49,422 nucleotides of DNA from an uncultured Pelagibacteraceae bacterium (GTDB lineage Bacteria; Pseudomonadota; Alphaproteobacteria; Pelagibacterales; Pelagibacteraceae), in NCBI GenBank assembly GCA_902552035.1, contig CACDFC010000008.1, positions 1 through 49,422 of the forward strand. Reading direction: 5' to 3'. Made by a program: the position numbers and the translations under genes. Under the pieces are notes generated by a model that searched no databases, had not been told where the DNA came from, and saw only the letters and a list, made by a program, of their open reading frames with translations. Below, one piece after another: positions 8,848 to 16,532 of the stretch (its first letter is position 1; the number at the start of each line of letters is the position of its first letter).

Positions 8848-10266
8848 TTATTTTTTTAAGGATTGAAATGCTTGTAATGCAGCATTTCTAGCACTCTCAT
8901 GATTAACAATTGGTGAAGGGTAATCTCTTCCTATCACAATATTTATTTGTTCTTGATATTTTTTTTCTAATTCCCAAGGTTTTTGTAGATATTCTTTTGG
9001 AAAATTTTTTAATTCAGGAACCCATTTTAAAGTATATTCGCCGTTTTTATCAAACTTTTCTCCCTGTAAGAATGGGTTAAATATTCTAAAATATGGAGCT
9101 GCGTCCGCACCACTACCTGCAACCCATTGCCATTGTGCAACATTATTTGCCTCATTAAAGTCCACTAAGCAATTTCTAAAATGTTTTTCACCTTCTCTCC
9201 AATGTATTCTTAAATGTTTTATTAAAAAGGATGCTACTACCATTCTTAGCCTGTTATGCATCCAACCTGTTTCATATAATTCTCTCATTCCAGCATCAAC
9301 AATAGGGTAACCGGTCATTCCTTTTTTCCATGCGTCTAGATGTTTATTATTTTTAACCCAGGGAAATCTGTCAAACTCTTTACGTAAATTTCCTTTAAGC
9401 ATTTCAGGAAAATTATTTATTAAACTATGAGAAAATTCTCTCCACCCTAGTTCATTAATATATTTTCTATAACCTTTTCCTTTATTCTTAATTTCGCTAC
9501 ATTCCCTCCAGATTGTTTCAACAGAAATTTGTCCATGTTTCAAATATGGAGAAATTTTTGAGGTTCCTTCTATATTGGGATAATCTCTTGTATCACCATA
9601 TTGCGAAATTTTATTTTTTATAAATTCTTTTGATATTTTTAAAGCTTCAGTTTCAGATGGCATCCAATATTTTTCAAATTTTTTGTACCAATTATTTTTT
9701 GGTAAAATTTTTTCAATTTGAATTGTATTTTTGAAAAATGATTTAGAATTTTTTAATTTTTTAATATTTGTTGGTTTCGATGGAATTTTGTTTAGATATC
9801 TTTGTTCAGCATTTTTCCAAAATGGAGTAAATACTTTGAAAGGAGTGCCATCATCTTTCACTACTTCTTGATATTCAATTAAAATATTTCCTTTAAATAA
9901 TTTAAAATTTATTTTATTTACATTAAAATGACTTGATATTTTTGTTTCTTTATATTTTTGAGAAGGTTCATAAACTTTATTTGCATATATAGAAATATCT
10001 TGATTATTTTTAATATTTGCTAAGACTTCTACATCATCACCTAATAAAACTTCTAAGTTAATATTATATACCTTCAAATCTTTTTGTAGATTTTTTAAAG
10101 ATTTGAATAACCACCATTTTTGTGCCTCTCTTTTACCGTCAAATTCAATTTTATTATAAACGTATAGAGCTGTTACAATTTCATGGTTTTGAGTTGCATA
10201 CGATAGTGCTGCATTATCTTTAATTCTTAAATCTTCCCTTAACCATACTAAAGCTATTTTTGTCAT
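8848..10266 (-). CDS. phrB: Deoxyribodipyrimidine photolyase (class I)
   Basis: This 472-aa protein has the full photolyase/cryptochrome layout. The N-terminal Rossmann domain starts with ALVWLREDLRIKDNAAL and holds the antenna cofactor. The C-terminal helical FAD domain contains NELGWREFSHSL, GWMHNRLRMVVASFLIKH, and WQWVAGSGADAAPYFRIFNP. The enzyme repairs cyclobutane pyrimidine dimers with blue light, which suits a surface-ocean bacterium. It starts 11 bases after the end of the ammonia-lyase gene on the same strand, so it is likely the last gene of the operon that begins at the 53-aa peptide. The antenna chromophore cannot be told from sequence. Confidence 0.93.
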   Translation of the reverse strand: MTKIALVWLREDLRIKDNAALSYATQNHEIVTALYVYNKIEFDGKREAQKWWLFKSLKNLQKDLKVYNINLEVLLGDDVEVLANIKNNQDISIYANKVYEPSQKYKETKISSHFNVNKINFKLFKGNILIEYQEVVKDDGTPFKVFTPFWKNAEQRYLNKIPSKPTNIKKLKNSKSFFKNTIQIEKILPKNNWYKKFEKYWMPSETEALKISKEFIKNKISQYGDTRDYPNIEGTSKISPYLKHGQISVETIWRECSEIKNKGKGYRKYINELGWREFSHSLINNFPEMLKGNLRKEFDRFPWVKNNKHLDAWKKGMTGYPIVDAGMRELYETGWMHNRLRMVVASFLIKHLRIHWREGEKHFRNCLVDFNEANNVAQWQWVAGSGADAAPYFRIFNPFLQGEKFDKNGEYTLKWVPELKNFPKEYLQKPWELEKKYQEQINIVIGRDYPSPIVNHESARNAALQAFQSLKK

Positions 10267-10277
10267 GTTGGTTTATT

Positions 10278-11405
10278 CTAATCTTTTTTATTTAATAATT
10301 CATGATACAAATTTTCATCTGCGTCACCTTCACACCCAATTATTAATACATTAGAATTTTTGTTTAATTTGATTTCTTTTTTATCATCTTCGTTATTGCA
10401 TAATCCTATTATAGAAATTATTCCGGGTGTGGAGCACTCACCGCCAACAATTTTCTCATCACAAAACTCAGAATTAGCTAAGTATTTCACTGTTTTCGAG
10501 ATGTTATCATCTTTAACTGTTACACAATAATCGAGAGAATTTTTAAGTATTTGCCATGGTATTAAAGATACCTCGCTACATGACATACCACCTAAGATAC
10601 TTTCTTGTTCTATTTGAATTTTTTTAATTTCGCCTACCTTGATGCTTTCCAAAACGCAAGCAGCACTATCAGGCTCAACGACTATTATAATAGGGTTATA
10701 ATCTAAATATCTTGCCATTCCAGCAATCATTCCTGCAGCCATACCCCCAACTCCAGCTTGAAGAAAAATATGAGAAATTTTTTGATTATCTATCTGTTCT
10801 GAAATTTCTTTCATCATTACAGAATATCCAGCCATTGTTAATTTTGGAACATCTACATAATTTTCCCAAGCCACATCTTGTACAATTTGCCAATTATTTT
10901 TTTTTGACTGTTTAACACATTCGTTCAAAGAGTTTTCATAATTTCCTTTTACTCTTATTACGTCTGCTCCAAAATTTTTCATAACTTGCACTCTATTTTC
11001 ACTTACATACTCACTAACAAATATTTTACAGTCTAGTCCTAATTTTTGTGTTCCCCAAGCTACTGATCTTCCATGATTTCCAGCAGTAGCCGTAGAAACA
11101 ATTATTTCTTTATTTCCTTTTGTAACTTTTTCTACAGCATAGGCACCACCAAGAGCTTTAAATGACTTTAAATGAAATCTTTTAGACTCGTCTTTATAAA
11201 AAATCCTATTAACATTTAATTTTTTTGAAAGCTTATTAAGTTGTAACAAAGGAGTCGGCGAGTAATTTTTCCATTTAGATATTGCTTTATAAGCTTCATC
11301 AATTTCTTTTTCTGTAAGTATATTTAAAATTTTTTTTTTATTAAAGTTGCTTTCATTATTTTTCAAACAATTGGAAATCTTCCAGTCAGATATCTCAATG
11401 GACAT
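10278..11405 (-). CDS. ygeX: Diaminopropionate ammonia-lyase-like PLP enzyme
   Basis: This 375-aa protein is a fold-type II PLP enzyme. The PLP lysine is Lys83 in KRFHLKSFKALGGAYA, which lines up with Lys77 of E. coli YgeX from memory. STATAGNHGRSVAWGTQ is the Asn-containing phosphate-facing loop, VQDVAWENY matches a YgeX block, and FLQAGVGGMAAGM is the glycine-rich phosphate cup. YgeX splits 2,3-diaminopropionate into pyruvate and two ammonium ions. The gene follows a GlnT-type ligase by 3 bases and lies downstream of amt, so the released ammonium may be captured as glutamine. Threonine or serine dehydratase activity is the main alternative, but the YgeX-specific blocks argue for diaminopropionate or a close analogue. 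Confidence 0.8.
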   Translation of the reverse strand: MSIEISDWKISNCLKNNESNFNKKKILNILTEKEIDEAYKAISKWKNYSPTPLLQLNKLSKKLNVNRIFYKDESKRFHLKSFKALGGAYAVEKVTKGNKEIIVSTATAGNHGRSVAWGTQKLGLDCKIFVSEYVSENRVQVMKNFGADVIRVKGNYENSLNECVKQSKKNNWQIVQDVAWENYVDVPKLTMAGYSVMMKEISEQIDNQKISHIFLQAGVGGMAAGMIAGMARYLDYNPIIIVVEPDSAACVLESIKVGEIKKIQIEQESILGGMSCSEVSLIPWQILKNSLDYCVTVKDDNISKTVKYLANSEFCDEKIVGGECSTPGIISIIGLCNNEDDKKEIKLNKNSNVLIIGCEGDADENLYHELLNKKD

Positions 11406-11408
11406 AAA

Positions 11409-12734
11409 TTAGCAATCTAGTGTATTTTTCTTTTCCCAATCTGTGACTGGTTTATTTTTATCAAAAGTTTCATCTAGATTAAAATTGTCAATTTCTTGAT
11501 TTCTTAACTTAATATAACTCTTGATAACATCCTCACCAAAAATTTCATTTATATCTTTGTTGTCTTCAAGTTTCTGTAAAGAATCCTCAAGTTGATCTGG
11601 AAGTTTTGAAAGCTCTGGGTAATTTTCATAATCAGTGTACATGTTGCAGTTTAGAAGTTTTCCTGGATCTGACCTATTATTAAGTCCATATAATCCAGAT
11701 GCAATTACTCCTGCTTGTAATAGATAGGGATTAGCAGACCCATCCATTAGTCTTAGTTCAAATCTACCAGGGTCAGGTATCCTAATCATATGTGTTCTAT
11801 TATTTCCCGAATATGAAATACTTGAAGGTGACCATGATGATCCAGATTTCGTAGGTGGAGCATTTATTCTTCTATAACTATTTATTGTAGGATTGAAAAA
11901 AGCGGACAGCGACTCCGCATGTTTCATAATCCCACCTAAAAAATTATATGCCATTTTACTTAAACCATATCTATCTCCATTATCTAAGAACTTATTTATC
12001 TTTCCATTCCATAAAGATATATGTGCATGACATCCATTGCCTGTAAGGTTAGAAAATGGTTTTGGCATAAATGTTGCTCTTAAACCATGCTTCTCAGCAA
12101 GTGATTTAACCATAAATTTAAAAAAAACATGTCTATCAGCTGTTATCAAGCAATCTGAGTAATCCCAATTCATTTCAAATTGACCGTTAGCATCTTCGTG
12201 GTCATTTTGATACGGACCCCAACCTAATTCAATCATACAATCACATATTTCTTTTATTAAATCATATCTTCTCATTAGAGCAGATTGATCATAACATGGC
12301 TTTGACTGAGTATCTCTTTCATCAGCAATTTGTGTACCATCTGGAGTAATCAAAAAGTACTCACATTCTACACCAGATTTCATATTAAGGTTTTTTTTAG
12401 ACAACATATTAATTTGATTTTTTAAAATAACTCTTGGAGAAGCTTTAACTGGTTTGCCATTCATCCATAGATCTGCTGATAGCCAACCAACTTCTTTATT
12501 CCACGGTAACTGAATTAAACTATCAGCATCTGGAATTGCAAACATATCTGTATCAGCAGGGGTCATGTCCAACCATGTCGCAAAACCTGCGAAACCTGCT
12601 CCATTTTTTTGCATATCGTTAATTGCTCTAGTAGGAACTAATTTTGATCTTAAAACTCCAAAAAGATCAACAAAGCTTATTAAAAAATATTTAATTTTAT
12701 TTGTTTTAGCAATCGATGAAAGATTTTTTGACAT
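11409..12734 (-). CDS. glnT: GlnT-type glutamine synthetase / gamma-glutamyl-amine ligase
   Basis: This 441-aa protein belongs to the glutamine synthetase superfamily, in the short GlnT branch that also includes gamma-glutamylmethylamide synthetase (GmaS). The metal and substrate residues are intact: Glu123 and Glu125 in GVECEYF, Glu187 in ANGQFEMNW, and His236 and His238 in GNGCHAHIS. NSYRRINAPP and GNNRTHMIRIPDPGRFELR carry the catalytic arginines. The N terminus resembles rhizobial GlnT (KYFLISFVDLFG, GAGFAGFATWLD). It makes a gamma-glutamyl amide from glutamate, ATP and ammonia or an alkylamine. Two such ligases lie in this window and only one may be GmaS; this one is followed by the ammonia-lyase, which favours ammonium as substrate. 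That choice is inference. Confidence 0.82.
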   Translation of the reverse strand: MSKNLSSIAKTNKIKYFLISFVDLFGVLRSKLVPTRAINDMQKNGAGFAGFATWLDMTPADTDMFAIPDADSLIQLPWNKEVGWLSADLWMNGKPVKASPRVILKNQINMLSKKNLNMKSGVECEYFLITPDGTQIADERDTQSKPCYDQSALMRRYDLIKEICDCMIELGWGPYQNDHEDANGQFEMNWDYSDCLITADRHVFFKFMVKSLAEKHGLRATFMPKPFSNLTGNGCHAHISLWNGKINKFLDNGDRYGLSKMAYNFLGGIMKHAESLSAFFNPTINSYRRINAPPTKSGSSWSPSSISYSGNNRTHMIRIPDPGRFELRLMDGSANPYLLQAGVIASGLYGLNNRSDPGKLLNCNMYTDYENYPELSKLPDQLEDSLQKLEDNKDINEIFGEDVIKSYIKLRNQEIDNFNLDETFDKNKPVTDWEKKNTLDC

Positions 12735-12753
12735 ATTTTAACTTAGCATGTTT

Positions 12754-12915
12754 TTATTTAAAAAAAGATAAAAAGAAGTCTTTATAATAAATTAAATTTA
12801 CTAATATAATAATAATTATTGCTACCACAACTCCATACTTTGCTTTCGGCCATGCAAGTCTAGCCATTTTTTCTGGAGTTTTATTTTGAGTAGATTTTAA
12901 TTTTTCTTCTTGCAT
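12754..12915 (-). CDS. Small 53-aa single-pass membrane peptide (hypothetical)
   Basis: An open frame too short for a usual ORF cut-off runs from an ATG at 12915-12913 to a TAA at 12754-12756. The 53-aa product begins MQEEKLKSTQNKTPEKMARL. It has a charged cytoplasmic N terminus, one hydrophobic helix at about residues 28-44 containing five Ile in a row, and ends with KDFFLSFFK. This topology is typical of genuine small membrane proteins. The start lies six bases after the amt-operon terminator hairpin, and no purine-rich ribosome-binding site is visible because the upstream bases are the hairpin arm and T-run. The stop lies 19 bases upstream of the GlnT-type gene. It might be expressed by read-through, or be a chance ORF. 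Confidence 0.5.
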   Translation of the reverse strand: MQEEKLKSTQNKTPEKMARLAWPKAKYGVVVAIIIIILVNLIYYKDFFLSFFK

Positions 12916-12921
12916 TTTAAA

Positions 12922-12948
12922 AAGGGCGCATAAAATTTATGCGCCCTT
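12922..12948 (-). terminator. Intrinsic terminator of the amt operon
   Basis: There is a near-perfect inverted repeat with arms AAGGGCGCATAA and TTATGCGCCCTT around a short A/T loop. It has a GC-rich stem base, unusual in this AT-rich DNA. Read on the minus strand, the 3' arm runs straight into five T residues, as in a Rho-independent terminator. It lies 11 bases after the stop of the 73-aa gene and just before the 53-aa ORF, so it should separate amt from the GlnT/ammonia-lyase/photolyase genes, or attenuate read-through into them. Confidence 0.85.
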
Positions 12949-12959
12949 AATTTCAATTA

Positions 12960-13181
12960 TTACCCATCGGTAACATTATTTTTCCAGTCATTAGATCCGT
13001 GTCTTTTTCTAGCAAGTTTTTCAAGTTTTTCAGTTTCTTGTCTTGCAGATATAACAGTCCATCCTATCCAAATGACAAAGGCTATTAGAACTAGAATACC
13101 TTCTGTTCCAACTCCTGGATAAACAGCGCCCTGTACTTTTTCAGCACTTAAGTGCTCTATCCAATTTGTTACTGTCGCCAT
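12960..13181 (-). CDS. Small membrane protein co-encoded with Amt
   Basis: This 73-aa protein has an N-terminal amphipathic part, one transmembrane helix at about residues 28-46 (rich in Val, Ile and Trp), and a charged C-terminal tail containing RQETEKLEKLARKRHG. Its start is secure because AAAGGAGG lies 5 bases upstream and overlaps the amt stop codon. The stop of amt and this start are 11 bases apart, so it is translated with the transporter. No family is recognised. A role as an Amt partner or regulator is inferred from the gene pairing and topology; I see no GlnK/PII sequence features. Confidence 0.8.
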   Translation of the reverse strand: MATVTNWIEHLSAEKVQGAVYPGVGTEGILVLIAFVIWIGWTVISARQETEKLEKLARKRHGSNDWKNNVTDG

Positions 13182-13186
13182 GTTAT

Positions 13187-13194
13187 CCTCCTTT
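13187..13194 (-). promoter_or_regulatory. Ribosome-binding site of the 73-aa Amt partner
   Basis: AAAGGAGG on the minus strand lies 5 bases before the ATG at 13181 and overlaps the last bases of the amt coding region. This strong Shine-Dalgarno site fixes the start of the small gene and suggests translational coupling with amt. Confidence 0.8.
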
Positions 13195-14593
13195 ACCTAC
13201 TGGCCGAGGCAACTGATTTTTCATCTTCTTTAGCAGCCTCCATTATTTCATAGTCAAGTCCAGCTAATTCTACTTCACGAGGTATTCTTAGTTTACCCAT
13301 TCCGTGAAGAACTTTAGCTAATATCCAACCTGGGATAAAACCAAGAACTACAAACATTATTAATGCACCTATAAACATTCCCAAAGGATTGATAGCCGCG
13401 TAATTTGAACCATCCCACATAGCTCCAACACTATAACCGGATGAAGGATATCCATTAAGAACAAATCCACAGATTACTAAACCTGCAAATCCAGCATAAC
13501 CATGCACAGCTACCGCACCAACAGCATCATCAATTTTGAACTTACGTTCAACCCAATAATGTAATTTATATGCAATAACTACACCAATCATACCAATGAT
13601 CATTGATTGAATTGGATGATATAAATCATTACCTGCAGATGCACATATAATACCTGCTAGTCCTGATGAATAAGTCCAGAAAGGATCACCTCTAGATATA
13701 ACATAACCTGCTAACAATCCTCCAGATAAAGACATCAAGAAGTTCATTGTAATACCACTTAATGTAGTAGGGGTTACATATATATTTGTTGCAGTAAAGT
13801 AAGTTACACCTTCCATTCCATACTCTGGTCCAAGATTAAATATTGGTATATTACAAGCAGCATAAAATCCCCAGAAACCTGTATAAATTAGAAACAGTCC
13901 AATTGTTACTAACCATGGGTTTCTTGGTCCAATATTTCTAGGTTCACCAGATGATGAAAACTTTCCAATTCTTGGTCCTAAAACAGCTAAAACACCTAAT
14001 GCAAATCCACCAGCTACTGCATGAATTACACCAGATGCATATGCATCATGATATCCAAGTATTTTCAGCATCCAACCATCAAAGTGCCATCCCCATGCAG
14101 CGTCTATTGTCCAGAAAACTGATCCAATAGCAATTGCAAGAATTCCAAATGCAAATGTTGTGATTCTTTCTATTACAGCACCAGATACAATCGAAGCTGC
14201 TGTCCATGAAAATAATAAAAATGCTGCCCAAAATACTCCACTTATATGGTCACCTAAATTAACAGCCATAAGATCGCTGGTAGGAACGTACCATTTAGCA
14301 CTAAAAGTAGAATCATCTGTAATTAATGCTGCACTTTCATTCATTATTGATGGTGCAAGTCCCGGTCCTGTTGGAAAAGCCCAATAAATCCACCAACCAA
14401 ACAGAAACCATGTTACTGTTACAAGTGGTATCAGCATAGTATTTTTCATTAAAGTATGCTGATGGTGTTTGTATCGGGAAGCTCCTACTTCATACATACA
14501 GAATCCAACATGGATCAAAAACATTAGTACTACAGTGATCCAATAATAAAATTCTGTGAATATGGTCGTCAATGCACCTAGTTCGTCAGTCAT
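13193..14593 (-). CDS. amt: Ammonium transporter
   Basis: This 466-aa, roughly 11-helix membrane protein has the Amt/Mep/Rh features. The pore's twin histidines are visible in SGVIHAVAGGFALG and GAVAVHGYAGFAGL, with the conserved Gly-rich packing around them. The aromatic-rich AWGWHFDGWM precedes the first. The C-terminal tail contains GLDYEIMEAA, the conserved cytoplasmic region that interacts with PII in other Amt proteins. The transporter takes up ammonium or methylammonium across the inner membrane. Its neighbours are nitrogen and methylamine genes, so uptake of methylammonium as well as ammonium is plausible. Translation starts from a strong AAAAGGAGG site. The 133-base upstream region suggests an independent promoter. 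Confidence 0.95.
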   Translation of the reverse strand: MTDELGALTTIFTEFYYWITVVLMFLIHVGFCMYEVGASRYKHHQHTLMKNTMLIPLVTVTWFLFGWWIYWAFPTGPGLAPSIMNESAALITDDSTFSAKWYVPTSDLMAVNLGDHISGVFWAAFLLFSWTAASIVSGAVIERITTFAFGILAIAIGSVFWTIDAAWGWHFDGWMLKILGYHDAYASGVIHAVAGGFALGVLAVLGPRIGKFSSSGEPRNIGPRNPWLVTIGLFLIYTGFWGFYAACNIPIFNLGPEYGMEGVTYFTATNIYVTPTTLSGITMNFLMSLSGGLLAGYVISRGDPFWTYSSGLAGIICASAGNDLYHPIQSMIIGMIGVVIAYKLHYWVERKFKIDDAVGAVAVHGYAGFAGLVICGFVLNGYPSSGYSVGAMWDGSNYAAINPLGMFIGALIMFVVLGFIPGWILAKVLHGMGKLRIPREVELAGLDYEIMEAAKEDEKSVASASR

Positions 14594-14599
14594 TTCAAA

Positions 14600-14608
14600 C
14601 CTCCTTTT
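14600..14608 (-). promoter_or_regulatory. Strong ribosome-binding site of amt
   Basis: AAAAGGAGG on the minus strand, six bases before the ATG at 14593, is close to the ideal anti-Shine-Dalgarno match. It fixes the amt start and predicts efficient translation compared with most genes here, which lack a clear site. Confidence 0.85.
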
Positions 14609-14625
14609 GATTTAACAATTAGATG

Positions 14626-14653
14626 ATATTAATAAATCATTATCTTAGTACAA
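14626..14653 (-). promoter_or_regulatory. Possible sigma-70 promoter of amt
   Basis: On the minus strand TTGTAC (14653-14648) and TAATAT (14631-14626) are separated by 16 bases and lie about 33 bases before the amt start. In such AT-rich DNA the match has limited weight. The region 14594-14726 otherwise holds no gene, and amt must have a promoter in it or be read from the gene upstream. Confidence 0.35.
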
Positions 14654-14726
14654 TGATTAAAAACCTGCTTTGATAGGCAAATTTATAAATAAAAATCAAC
14701 CTAGGGTAGATAAATTTTTTTGATTC

Positions 14727-15134
14727 TTAAAATTTTCTGTATGCCTTTTTTAAATCAACTAAAGGATGGTTTGGAGACATTTGAAATTTTACTAAAAGTT
14801 CTCTAGCTATCATATCTCTATCTTGTTGATTATTTGGTAGTTTTATTTTCTTTGGTATTGTAACCCAACCATTGGCATTTCGATCAAACACAGCAGGTCT
14901 ATCTTCTTCATAACCCATATGTACATCTTCTAACCAATTTAAATCATCCCATCCCATTGCTTCAATATATTTTTTTAAAAATGGGGTTATTCTCGAATAA
15001 TCTGGAAGTAAGTTAACATCGTATCTATAACCAATTGTCTGCCCTATCATTTTTTCTCTAGCAGACTCTCTTTTCTTACCTAATTGACCTTTTGTTTCTT
15101 TATTTTTTTTCTTTTTGTTTTTTTTCTTACTCAT
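14727..15134 (-). CDS. Lys-rich protein of unknown function in the mgs operon
   Basis: This 135-aa soluble protein begins with a very basic stretch (MSKKKNKKKKNKETKGQLGK) followed by a folded region with FLKKYIEAMGWDDLNWLEDV and PNNQQDRDMIARELLVKF. No family is recognised and no catalytic motif is obvious. The gene starts three bases after the stop of the MgsC-like gene on the same strand, so it is very likely co-transcribed with the N-methylglutamate synthase subunits. It could be an assembly factor or an extra subunit of that complex; this is inference from position only. The Lys-run may be a disordered, nucleic-acid- or protein-binding tail. Confidence 0.75.
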   Translation of the reverse strand: MSKKKNKKKKNKETKGQLGKKRESAREKMIGQTIGYRYDVNLLPDYSRITPFLKKYIEAMGWDDLNWLEDVHMGYEEDRPAVFDRNANGWVTIPKKIKLPNNQQDRDMIARELLVKFQMSPNHPLVDLKKAYRKF

Positions 15135-15137
15135 AGA

Positions 15138-16532
15138 TTAAATCTTATGATAGTCATCAACACCAACAGTGTGATTTGTTCCAGATAAAGGAACTTTTGC
15201 TAGTGCAGATGCTTCCATTGTTAATGCAGCCATATCCTCTGGTTCTAAAGAATGAATATTTGTTTTTCCACATGCTCTTGCTAATAGTTGAGCCTCAAGA
15301 GTCATTGTATGTAGATAATTATAAACTCTTAGAGCTGCTTCATCAGGATTTAGTCTTTTTCTAAGTTTTGGATCTTGTGTTGCTACGCCAACTGGACAAC
15401 GACCCGTATGACAGTGGTAACAGTGACCTGCTGGTACACCCATCTCTTTTTCAAAATTTGACTCTGGAATTTCTTTATTACAATTAAGAGCAATCATTGC
15501 TCCTGTCCCAATTGCAATTGCGTCTGCGCCTAGAGCAAGAGCTTTTGCCATGTCTGCACCATCTCGGACTCCGCCAGCATAAATAAGTGTTACTTTTCCA
15601 GTTTGACCAACATCATCTAATGCTCTTCTTGCCTCTCTTATTGCAGCAATACCAGGAATACCTGTATTAGCTGCAGCAATATGGGGACCTGCACCAGTAG
15701 ATCCTTCCATCCCATCTAAATATATAGAGTCTGGATCACATTTGGCAGCCATCCTAACATCGTCATAAACCTTTGCGGCTCCAAGTTTTAATTGTATAGG
15801 CACTTTATTTTTTGTTAATTCTCTTAATTCCTGAACTTTTAATGCTAAGTCGTCTGGACCCAACCAGTCAGGATGTCTTGCTGGAGATCTTTGATCAATA
15901 CCTGCGGGCAACGATCTCATTTCAGCAACTTGATCCGTTACTTTTTGGCCCATTAAATGACCACCCATTCCTACTTTTTGACCTTGTCCAATAAATACTT
16001 CTATACCATCAGCTAGTTGAGCATGATGAGGATTAAAACCATATCTAGATTGAATACATTGATAGTACCATTTTTCAGAATATCTTCTTTCATCAGGTAT
16101 CATTCCACCTTCACCCGAGCATGTTGCGCTACCAGCCATAGTAGCACCTCTAGCTAGAGCTGTTTTAGCTTCATAAGATAGAGCTCCAAAACTCATTCCA
16201 GTAATGTAAACTGGTATGTCTAATTCTACAGGATTTTCACATCTTGGTCCTATTATAGTTTTAGTCTCACATTTCTCTCTGTATCCTTCAATTACAAATC
16301 TTGTAAGAGTTCCTGGCAAAAAAACTAAATCATCGAATGTTGGAATTTTTTTCATTAATGCCATTCCACGCATTCTATATCTACCAAGTTGAGCCTTGAT
16401 ATGAATATCGTCTATAACTTCAGGTGTAAAAATTGCATTGTAACCTAATAAACTTTTATTTCTTTTTGAAAATTCGGTTTTACTGTTCCCATTTGAGTGA
16501 CCATTCGTTTTTCCGTTTTTCTTTTTTGCCAT
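15138..16532 (-). CDS. mgsC: N-methylglutamate synthase subunit C-like (glutamate-synthase FMN domain)
   Basis: This 464-aa protein corresponds to the central FMN/Fe-S part of glutamate synthase, encoded as a separate gene. The FMN barrel is visible in IYLDGMEGSTGAGPH and LIYAGGVRDGADMAKALALGADA. The Fe-S cysteines are Cys371, Cys374 and Cys379 in CYHCHTGRCPVGVATQ. Separate genes for the GATase, GXGXG and FMN domains are the hallmark of N-methylglutamate synthase (MgsABC, also called GlxBCD), which transfers methylamine carried on glutamate. The start overlaps the stop of the next subunit by one base. A plain glutamate-synthase role is the alternative, but the neighbouring gmaS-like ligase and TMAO genes favour methylamine. 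Confidence 0.85.
   Translation of the reverse strand: MAKKKNGKTNGHSNGNSKTEFSKRNKSLLGYNAIFTPEVIDDIHIKAQLGRYRMRGMALMKKIPTFDDLVFLPGTLTRFVIEGYREKCETKTIIGPRCENPVELDIPVYITGMSFGALSYEAKTALARGATMAGSATCSGEGGMIPDERRYSEKWYYQCIQSRYGFNPHHAQLADGIEVFIGQGQKVGMGGHLMGQKVTDQVAEMRSLPAGIDQRSPARHPDWLGPDDLALKVQELRELTKNKVPIQLKLGAAKVYDDVRMAAKCDPDSIYLDGMEGSTGAGPHIAAANTGIPGIAAIREARRALDDVGQTGKVTLIYAGGVRDGADMAKALALGADAIAIGTGAMIALNCNKEIPESNFEKEMGVPAGHCYHCHTGRCPVGVATQDPKLRKRLNPDEAALRVYNYLHTMTLEAQLLARACGKTNIHSLEPEDMAALTMEASALAKVPLSGTNHTVGVDDYHKI

Noticed and set aside
14594-14726. Possible riboswitch before amt
   Set aside because: Only weak AT-rich complementarity and no recognisable glutamine, glycine or SAM aptamer core; I kept only a tentative promoter and the ribosome-binding site.
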